From CAYPAU01 sp964408825 (GTDB lineage: Bacteria; Patescibacteriota; Microgenomatia; Levybacterales; UBA12049), in the NCBI GenBank assembly GCA_964408825.1, contig CAYPAU010000002.1, forward strand, positions 7,939 to 71,938: a stretch of 64,000 bases of DNA, in the 5' to 3' direction. The position numbers and the translations under genes were made by a program. Positions 58,522 through 64,000 of the stretch are shown here, piece by piece. The first letter of the stretch is position 1; every line of letters begins with the position of its first letter. Below the pieces are notes generated by a model. The model was not told the DNA's origin. It made no database searches and saw only the letters and a program-made list of their open reading frames with translations.

Positions 58522-59070
58522 TTAAGGAACTATTAAATTATAGTTTGAGACGAGGATGATTTTTTCGATTTCATTTTGCGAGTTTAATTTAAAGCCTGCA
58601 ACATAATTATCAGAGGAAATTCCGATAATCATATCAGAAGAGAAGTTTTCGGGGTTGTTTTGAATAAGTTTTGCGCGGATGGAGTTTTTTTCTGAAAAAT
58701 CCCATGTTCCCTTGCTTGACTCAAGATATGACATTTGTGCAGTTGCTTCCGAGCGAGTTATCATTCCGCAGCACTCACTGGCATACAAAATTAAAGAAAC
58801 ATTATCTTTCATGTAGCCTTCCAAAGCCTGATAGTTTTTGGTATTTATAGAAGCTTGTATATTTTCTGAAACCCAAGCCTTGCTGTTTTTTGGAGTTGGA
58901 GAAGGGGATAGATTATCAAGAATTTTAGTCGGAGTTTGGGTTTGATTTTCTTGCGGAGTCAGAGTCGGTGCGGGAGAGACTTTATTCTGATTTTTTCCAA
59001 AAAAATAAGCTCCTGTTAAAAACCCGATTAAAACTATTGCGACAGCAAGCCCCAAAATGAAGTTTTTCAT
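58522..59070 (-). CDS. membrane-anchored protein, possibly NTF2-like ectodomain
   Basis: 182 aa. Membrane anchor FILGLAVAIVLIGFLTGAYFFG, Pro/Thr/Gln linker, then about 110 residues: WVSENIQASINTKNYQALEGYMKDNVSLILYASECCGMITRSEATAQMSYLESSKGTWDFSEKN. The pattern (helix, YMKDNVSLILYAS, CC, repeated strand) suggests an NTF2-like or SnoaL-like fold, tentatively. Paired Cys (ECCG). Stop lies 42 bp from the next gene's start on the same strand, and the TTGACA of that gene's promoter abuts it. Confidence 0.55.
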   Translation of the reverse strand: MKNFILGLAVAIVLIGFLTGAYFFGKNQNKVSPAPTLTPQENQTQTPTKILDNLSPSPTPKNSKAWVSENIQASINTKNYQALEGYMKDNVSLILYASECCGMITRSEATAQMSYLESSKGTWDFSEKNSIRAKLIQNNPENFSSDMIIGISSDNYVAGFKLNSQNEIEKIILVSNYNLIVP

Positions 59071-59284
59071 AACTTACTTATAACACAAATAACTATGAAA
59101 AACAAAGAAAAGGTAGCGAAACTGTCCCGCCGTTAAGAATGTGTTAGTGGAGTTTGAGTGATTCTGTCTAATATATTAATATATTAGACAATGGTAGAGG
59201 TGATGATTTTAAAAGTTTTATTAAGGTTTGTTTATTAAAGTTGCTTATTGAAATTTAAATATAAACTTGATAGGATTAAAAACC

Positions 59285-59716
59285 ATGAGAGCATATGAAT
59301 TGACATTGGTTTTGAAACCAACGCTTAAAGAAGAAGAGCGAAAGAAACTTCTAACAACCGTAAAAGGTTATTTTGATAACCCGAATATCGTCAGGGAAAG
59401 TGGATGGGGGCAAAAAACTCTCTCCTATCCTATAAAAAAGGAGGTTTCGGGATATTACGTTCAGGTTGTTCTTGAGATGGAAAACACACTTCCCTCAGAT
59501 CTTGAGAGAAGACTTCTTACGAACAATAATGTCCTACGCCATCTATTGCTTAAAACCAGAGAAACAGAGAGCTCCTCCTCCGCCAAGGCTTCGGAGGACA
59601 AGCAAAAGTCAAAAATAGACGAGAAGGCAAAAGTTCAAGAACCAAAGAAAAAAGTTTCAGAGAAAAAAGCGGCAACGAAGCCTAAGAAAGCTATAAAAAA
59701 GACTAAAAAGAAATAG
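59285..59716 (+). CDS. rpsF: 30S ribosomal protein S6 with extended C-terminus
   Basis: 143 aa from ATG 59285 (MRAYELTLVLKPTLKEEER). S6 core: KGYFDNPNIVRESGWGQKTLSYPIKKEVSGYYVQVVLEME, NNNVLRHLLLKTRE. Core ends near residue 95; a Lys/Ala-rich tail follows (KKVSEKKAATKPKKAIKKTKKK). Between them SSSSAKASEDKQKS is encoded by a palindrome (59573-59602). First gene of the rpsF-ssb-rpsR order. Confidence 0.95.
   Translation: MRAYELTLVLKPTLKEEERKKLLTTVKGYFDNPNIVRESGWGQKTLSYPIKKEVSGYYVQVVLEMENTLPSDLERRLLTNNNVLRHLLLKTRETESSSSAKASEDKQKSKIDEKAKVQEPKKKVSEKKAATKPKKAIKKTKKK
59573..59602 (+). repeat. in-frame palindrome inside rpsF
   Basis: CTCCGCCAAGGCTTCGGAG within TCCTCCGCC...GGAGGA; encodes SSSAKASEDK at the S6 core/tail boundary. 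Confidence 0.7.
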
Positions 59717-59717
59717 A

Positions 59718-59794
59718 AAGTGCTAATTGTTAAAATAGTTAAATTGTTATATTGTTAAACTAGCTACTAGCAACTAGTAACTAGCCACTAGTTT
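59718..59794. repeat. TTGTTAAA and CTAG word repeats before ssb
   Basis: GTTAAAATAGTTAAATTGTT followed by CTAGCTACTAGCAACTAGTA to the ssb ATG; relative of 29380-29438 and 39965-40012. Confidence 0.7.
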
Positions 59795-59795
59795 T

Positions 59796-60302
59796 ATGGC
59801 AAGAAGTCTAAATAGAGTACAATTAATAGGAAATCTCACACGGGATCCGGAGCTTCGTTATACCCCAAACGGCACAGCAGTTTGTTCCTTCTCTATTGCC
59901 ACCAACAGAAATTGGACAACTGAATCGGGAGAAAAAAGAGAAGAGGCGGAATTTCATAGGATAGTTGCATGGAATAAACTTGCCGAAATCTGTTCTCAAT
60001 TTTTGGTAAAGGGAAGAAAGGTTTATGTAGAGGGGAGACTATCGACGCGAAACTGGAATGCACAGGACGGAACACAGAGAACTACGACTGAGATAATCAT
60101 AAACGACATGATTCTTCTTGATTCAAGGCGGGCAGAAGAGGAGAAGATTGAAGGGGATGTCGAGACTAAGGATGAAGTTAGGAAGGCAAAGTCAGAAGAA
60201 AAGCCCAAATCAAAAAAAGAAAAGTCAAAAAAAGAAGCGGAAGAAGATGAAAAAGAAGCACCTTTGGAAGAAGAAGTTTCCCCGGATGATATCCCGTTCT
60301 AA
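59796..60302 (+). CDS. ssb: single-stranded DNA-binding protein
   Basis: 168 aa. OB-fold: SLNRVQLIGNLTRDPELRYTPNGTAVCSFSIATNRNW, EAEFHRIVAWNKLAEICSQFLVKGRKVYVEGRLSTRNW. Linker extremely Lys/Glu-rich (about residues 115-160). C-terminal tip SPDDIPF keeps the acidic-Pro-Phe signal that recruits replication and repair partners. Middle gene of the rpsF-ssb-rpsR unit. Confidence 0.96.
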   Translation: MARSLNRVQLIGNLTRDPELRYTPNGTAVCSFSIATNRNWTTESGEKREEAEFHRIVAWNKLAEICSQFLVKGRKVYVEGRLSTRNWNAQDGTQRTTTEIIINDMILLDSRRAEEEKIEGDVETKDEVRKAKSEEKPKSKKEKSKKEAEEDEKEAPLEEEVSPDDIPF

Positions 60303-60420
60303 CTACTAACTACTCACAACTAACAGATAAAACGATTAACAGTTGTAAAAGATGCCTTAAATTGTTAAAATTGTTAGATCTTACTAGTCAATAGTAAATT
60401 GTCAATAGTCAATTGTTGAA
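60303..60420. repeat. AACTACTAAC / ATTGTTAAA word repeat before rpsR
   Basis: CTACTAACTACTCACAACTA ... AATTGTTAAAATTGTTAG ... CAATAGTAAATTGTCAATAG: words up to the rpsR start. Confidence 0.5.
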
Positions 60421-60422
60421 TT

Positions 60423-60665
60423 ATGGCAAAGAAGAGAAGACAAATAAGAGTAATTCGAGTAAAGGAGGCTTGCTATTTCTGTAAGGAGGGAAAAACTCCC
60501 ACATTTCAAGATGTGCAGACCCTAAGAAGATTCTTATCCGAGAGAAATAAGATTATTTCAAGGGCCAGAACCGGTCTTTGCGCAAGACATCAGGGAGATC
60601 TTGCAAAGGGTATAAAGCATGCAAGGCATTTGGCGCTTTTGCCGTTTACTACGAGCCAATTTTAA
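60423..60665 (+). CDS. rpsR: 30S ribosomal protein S18
   Basis: 80 aa. Basic start, ACYFCKEGKTPTFQDVQTLRRFLSERNKIISRARTGLCARHQGDLAKGIKHARHLALLPF. The S18 core (DVxxLRxFxSERxKIxxRRxTGxxxxxQ) is intact; a CxxC plus C/H pair at CYFC and LCARH suggests a zinc-binding S18 form. Gap of 6 bp to the next gene. Confidence 0.95.
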   Translation: MAKKRRQIRVIRVKEACYFCKEGKTPTFQDVQTLRRFLSERNKIISRARTGLCARHQGDLAKGIKHARHLALLPFTTSQF

Positions 60666-60671
60666 TAGCGT

Positions 60672-61457
60672 ATGACTTCGCTGTCCATAAATCTTCCACA
60701 AGGTTTTATTTCAAAAGTAAAGGTAGGGGAAAAGGTAGTCTCAGGACAAGTAATTGCCGGGAAAAACATTGTTGGCGTTGATCATGAAATAAATTTATTC
60801 AATGTTCTTCAAATAGACCCAGCACATGCTGGAAAAATTCTCGTAAAAAGAGCAGGGGATAAGGTTAGCGAGGGAAGTGTTGTTGCCATTAAAAAAGGCA
60901 CGCTTTCGATCGGCGCAAGGAGAGCAGTGAGCCCTGTTGCGGGGACAATTTTTAAATTTGATGAAGACTCAGGGATCCTAACGATAAGATCGACAGAGGA
61001 GGCAAAGATAGAAGATATTTTTTCTCCTGTTGATGGGGAAGTTGAGTTATGCGATAATGAGAAAATCGTTCTTAAAACGACCGAAGAAGTTTTTGTTGCC
61101 CAAGATGCTATAGGGCAGGGCAATATTTCGGGAACCTTACTTTTTTTAAAGGACGAAACAGTAGAAGGCTCCGATATTAAATCGGACGTTAAAGGGAAAA
61201 TTGTCGCAGGAAAAATTCTAACAAGAGAAGCTCTTGCAAAATCATTAGGACTCGGGGCGCAGGGTCTCATCGCCCAAAAAATAATGGGAGAGGACTTGGA
61301 GGATCTTAGAAAAAGACTGATAGGAACGCCAATTTTTATAGTAGAGGAAAAAGATTTTGAAAAGATCCAGAAATCCTGCCTGCCGGCAGGCAGGGCTGAA
61401 GGGAAAAAAGTTTTTCTTGAGCCCGGTAAAAAAACCATCCTACTTTTGAAGAAATGA
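60672..61457 (+). CDS. unknown beta-barrel-like protein in the rpsR operon
   Basis: 261 aa. Repeated beta-rich modules: INLPQGFISKVKVGEKVVSGQVIA, KILVKRAGDKVSEGSVVAIK, RAVSPVAGTIFKFDEDSGILTIRS, IFSPVDGEVELCDNEKIVLKTTE. G-x-V-x-x-G-x-V patterns suggest barrel-sandwich hybrid (biotinyl/lipoyl-like) folds, as in membrane-fusion or transcription proteins, but there is no lipoyl Lys. CLPAGRAEG near the C-terminus comes from a perfect palindrome (61375-61395). Overlaps the next gene by 4 bp. A small insert-like ALAKSLGLGAQGLIAQK region is unique. Unknown function. Confidence 0.6.
   Translation: MTSLSINLPQGFISKVKVGEKVVSGQVIAGKNIVGVDHEINLFNVLQIDPAHAGKILVKRAGDKVSEGSVVAIKKGTLSIGARRAVSPVAGTIFKFDEDSGILTIRSTEEAKIEDIFSPVDGEVELCDNEKIVLKTTEEVFVAQDAIGQGNISGTLLFLKDETVEGSDIKSDVKGKIVAGKILTREALAKSLGLGAQGLIAQKIMGEDLEDLRKRLIGTPIFIVEEKDFEKIQKSCLPAGRAEGKKVFLEPGKKTILLLKK
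61375..61395 (+). repeat. perfect GC palindrome inside the 60672 gene
   Basis: CCTGCCTGCCGGCAGGCAGG, fully self-complementary, encodes SCLPAGRA in frame. Confidence 0.8.
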
Positions 61458-62719
61458 ACAAAACTAAAACAATACAGGCAGTTGTAGTCGTTTTTGCCGC
61501 TTTTCTTATCGGTTATTTTGTCGGTACCACCAAAATAAATATTGCGCTTAAGAATTATAATCCTGTCCTTTCTGTTGCAAGCCGCGAACCTCCGCCCGGG
61601 GTCAATGTTGATTTCTCAAACTTCTGGACTGTTTGGGAAAATGTTGAAAACAAATATTACGACAAAACAAAAATTGATCCTCAAAAGATGGTAAATGGCG
61701 CAATAGAAGGAATGCTCGGGGCCTTAGGAGATCCATACACTGTTTATTTGCCTCCTGCCACAAATGAGAATTTCAAACAAGGACTGGCGGGAGAATTTCA
61801 AGGAATTGGAGCAGAGCTTGGCATGAAAGATAAAAAAGTTATTGTGATTTCACCCTTGGAGAATAGTCCGGCCCAGAAAAGTGGAATAAAGCCTGAGGAT
61901 ACAATACTTAAGGTTGATGGAGCCTCAACAGAAGGTTGGTCGCTTTCTCAAGCCGTTGAGAAAATAAGGGGGCCTAAGGGAAGTACGGTTACATTAAATG
62001 TTCTTCACAAAGATGCAAAGTCCGGGAGCGACATTAAAATAATAAGAGACACGATAACGGTAAAAAGCATTGACGGCTATGTTAAAAAAGTCAAGGATAT
62101 TGAGGGAATAAAAATTACAAACACTTTAAAATCTCACGAGAACGACGAGGTAATGTATCTAAGACTTTCCCAGTTTGGTGATAATACCAATAAAGAATGG
62201 ATAACCCTTATGAATAAACTAAATCTTGTAAGTAGCAAAAGCCCTTCCTTTGCCGGAATAGTTCTTGATCTTCGCAATAATCCGGGAGGATATCTTTCGG
62301 ATGCTACATTTATTGCATCGGAATTTATAAAACAGGGAGAGACTGTCGTTATACAGGAAACAGGCGGGACACGGGCAGTAATGAAGGCGGAAAGACGCGG
62401 CCTTTTTCTCACAACCCCTCTCGTTATTCTTATAAATAAAGGAAGTGCCTCGGCAAGCGAGATAGTCTCAGGAGCTCTTTCTGATCACAAAAGAGCAAAG
62501 CTTGTGGGAGAGACGACATTCGGCAAGGGCACGATTCAGCAGGCAAATGATCTGGGAGGCGGCGCAGGCGTTCACATAACCGTTGCCAAGTGGTTGACTC
62601 CCGAAGGAACTTGGGTAAACGGAAAGGGCATAGAGCCCGATGTCAAGGTAAGTCTTGACAGTAAAGATCCGGCCCATGACCTTCAGCTTGAGAAGGCCAT
62701 AGAAGAGTTGGTAAGATAG
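61454..62719 (+). CDS. ctpA: S41 carboxy-terminal processing protease
   Basis: 421 aa. Anchor TIQAVVVVFAAFLIGYFVGT, N-terminal cap (NFWTVWENVENKYYDKTKIDPQKMVNGAIEGMLGALGDPYT), PDZ (AGEFQGIGAELGMKDKKVIV ... GIKPEDTILKVDG) and the S41 core: LDLRNNPGGYL, nucleophile Ser in NKGSASASEIVSGAL, Lys in VGETTFGKGTIQQ. Ser-Lys dyad complete. Extracytoplasmic processing or quality-control protease. 4-bp overlap (ATGA) with the gene upstream. Confidence 0.95.
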   Translation: MNKTKTIQAVVVVFAAFLIGYFVGTTKINIALKNYNPVLSVASREPPPGVNVDFSNFWTVWENVENKYYDKTKIDPQKMVNGAIEGMLGALGDPYTVYLPPATNENFKQGLAGEFQGIGAELGMKDKKVIVISPLENSPAQKSGIKPEDTILKVDGASTEGWSLSQAVEKIRGPKGSTVTLNVLHKDAKSGSDIKIIRDTITVKSIDGYVKKVKDIEGIKITNTLKSHENDEVMYLRLSQFGDNTNKEWITLMNKLNLVSSKSPSFAGIVLDLRNNPGGYLSDATFIASEFIKQGETVVIQETGGTRAVMKAERRGLFLTTPLVILINKGSASASEIVSGALSDHKRAKLVGETTFGKGTIQQANDLGGGAGVHITVAKWLTPEGTWVNGKGIEPDVKVSLDSKDPAHDLQLEKAIEELVR

Positions 62720-62726
62720 TTCGGTA

Positions 62727-62845
62727 TTTGATTATAGACGATAGAGGTTGGATGCTGGAATTTGAAGTTTGAGATTAGAAAATAGAAAACTATCTTCGAT
62801 ATTCAAAATCGATCTTCTAGTCTCCAGTTTCTATCATCAAATAAG
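62727..62845. repeat. inverted repeat upstream of the htrA-type gene
   Basis: TGATTATAGACGATAGAGG ... TCTAGTCTCCAGTTTCTATC-ATCA: same arms and order as before tmk (4521-4640). Ends just before the ATG at 62848. Confidence 0.65.
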
Positions 62846-62847
62846 GT

Positions 62848-63945
62848 ATGAGAAAATTAATTGTCCTAGTCTTGATACTTATAGTAGTTTTATTTGGAGT
62901 AAGTGCTTTCTCTAATTTTTTTCCTGATGTCAAAACCCCCAAACCGCAAATAAAGGAAAATGTAAAAGTAGTTTCCGAGGAGTCTATTACGATTGATGTA
63001 GTGAAAAAAGTAGGGCCGTCGGTTGTAACAATTGTTGAAGAGAGACCTCAAAGAATTCTTGAATTTGGTCCATTCTTCGGCGTACAAGACTCTGAGCCTC
63101 AAAACATTGGCTCAGGATTTATAGTGGATGCGAGTGGGATTATTATCACAAATAAACATGTCGTGTCGGATACCGGTTCAAAATATCAGATAATTACAAG
63201 TAGCGGCAAAAAATACCCGGTTTTAAGTATTCATAGAGATCCTCTTAATGATATTGCAATTCTTAAGGTTGAGGTAGGAGGAGACAGACTTGTTCCCGTT
63301 GAACTTGGGGATTCTTCAAAACTTGTAGTGGGGCAGTTTGCAATAGCGATAGGTACGGCTCTTGGGGAGTTCAGAAATACGGTAACTACCGGTGTTATCT
63401 CAGGACTGGGCCGGGGGATTACTGCAGGATCTGAATTTGAAGGATTTGTGGAGAGGCTCGATAACGTGATACAAACCTCTGCCGCAATAAATCCCGGAAA
63501 CTCAGGTGGCCCTCTTGTAAATTCGGGAGGTCAGGTGATAGGAATAAATACGGCGGTTGCAAGAGGCGGGCAGAATATCGGATTTGCACTTCCTATAAAT
63601 TTAGTAAGGGATACGCTTGATAACTTCAGGCAATTCGGGGAAATAAAAAGACCGTTTCTTGGAGTTGCCTATAGAACCATAACGGAGGACATTGCTCTCT
63701 CAAACGATCTTCCAGAGGGTGCATATGTGATTGAAGTTGTTAAAGGGGGAGGAGCTGATAAGGCAGGTGTTGAGGCAGGAGATATTATAACCGAAGCAGA
63801 CGGGAAGAGGATAAAAGAGAACGGGGAAGATTTGGGAAAAATAATTGCGGGCAAAAAAGTTGGAGATAAAATTTTGCTTAAGATTTCAAGAGACGGGAAA
63901 AATATTGAGATAACCGCAACACTTTCGGAAGCACCAAATGAGTAG
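62848..63945 (+). CDS. HtrA/DegP-family serine protease
   Basis: 365 aa. Anchor KLIVLVLILIVVLFGVSAF. Trypsin-like domain with His in IITNKHVVSD, Asp in RDPLNDIAILKV, Ser in NPGNSGGPLVNSGG, then one PDZ domain (FLGVAYRTITEDIALSNDLPEGAYVIEVVKGGGADKAGVEAGDII). One PDZ as in DegS. Extracytoplasmic protease or sensor. Second such enzyme next to the S41 protease, each with its own start region. Preceded by the inverted repeat shared with tmk. Confidence 0.95.
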   Translation: MRKLIVLVLILIVVLFGVSAFSNFFPDVKTPKPQIKENVKVVSEESITIDVVKKVGPSVVTIVEERPQRILEFGPFFGVQDSEPQNIGSGFIVDASGIIITNKHVVSDTGSKYQIITSSGKKYPVLSIHRDPLNDIAILKVEVGGDRLVPVELGDSSKLVVGQFAIAIGTALGEFRNTVTTGVISGLGRGITAGSEFEGFVERLDNVIQTSAAINPGNSGGPLVNSGGQVIGINTAVARGGQNIGFALPINLVRDTLDNFRQFGEIKRPFLGVAYRTITEDIALSNDLPEGAYVIEVVKGGGADKAGVEAGDIITEADGKRIKENGEDLGKIIAGKKVGDKILLKISRDGKNIEITATLSEAPNE

Positions 63946-63977
63946 TCGGGGTCCTGTCCCGGGTTTCCATTCCACGC

Positions 63978-64000
63978 CTGTCAAGCAGGCGAACTCCTCC
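63978..64000. repeat. start of a palindrome at the window edge
   Basis: CGCCTG-TCAAG-CAGGCG, then cut by the end of the window. GC palindrome of the general kind found in genes here. Confidence 0.5.

Noticed and set aside
60809..61438. 209-codon minus-strand frame
   Set aside because: Antisense to the 60672 gene, which has ordered operon spacing; Ser/Pro-rich shadow.

Overview
The window looks like a scaffolded metagenome assembly (four runs of N) from a small-genome bacterium of the Candidate Phyla Radiation (Patescibacteria), most like Microgenomates. This placement is inferred from low-to-moderate GC, a short EF-Ts, a compact prolyl-tRNA synthetase without an editing domain, many small membrane-anchored proteins of unknown function, and in-frame repeat insertions in housekeeping genes. 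TAA, TAG and TGA all act as stops. No tRNA, rRNA, CRISPR array or transposase was seen.

Layout: 1-3.9 kb carries three minus-strand surface proteins sharing a promoter layout and a juxtamembrane motif, two with dockerin-like calcium repeats. 3.9-9.9 kb is a thymidylate/one-carbon block (dcd, tmk, a second Dcd-like gene, thyA, folA, frame-broken glyA) containing two small ORFs flanked by inverted repeats (a four-helix-bundle protein and a GIY-YIG nuclease). 9.9-13.5 kb has an SDR-methyltransferase fusion divergent from a ketosynthase. 13.5-16.2 kb has membrane-anchored proteins including a vWA protein. 16.3-20.1 kb is rpsB-tsf-unknown-frr-rseP. 20.1-21.4 kb holds a gene with a -1 slippery site and a RelE/RelB-type toxin-antitoxin pair. 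21.5-25.2 kb is the oxidative pentose phosphate set (pgl, zwf, gnd). 25.5-36.2 kb holds information-processing genes (proS, HIT, rpsU, ybeY, dnaX, ybaB, prs, recR, cysS). 36.3-42.1 kb has a histidine kinase, hydrolases, a cupredoxin and a C39-like peptidase. 42.4-43.4 kb is a GC-rich segment unlike everything around it. 43.7-50.6 kb is a copper/thiol-redox island (three Cys/His-rich membrane proteins, CsoR, P1B-ATPase, CcdA, redoxin, broken YHS gene). 50.7-56.8 kb has an ArsR-type regulator between matching palindromes, an ECF sigma factor with a DUF5667-like partner, two NUDIX genes and a CSLREA/RTX surface protein. 57-64 kb has ychF, rpsF-ssb-rpsR, an unknown barrel-like protein, and CtpA- and HtrA-type proteases.

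The most unusual signal is a set of repeat families that occur both between genes and inside conserved genes without breaking the frame. One is a roughly 150-bp element with about 20-bp terminal inverted repeats, present in prs, in ychF (translated in the same frame in both) and once between genes. Others are degenerate word repeats and GC-rich palindromes. They resemble Rickettsia palindromic elements in behaviour but not in sequence. Many genes also appear to be leaderless, with a -10 box 6-9 bases before the start codon.
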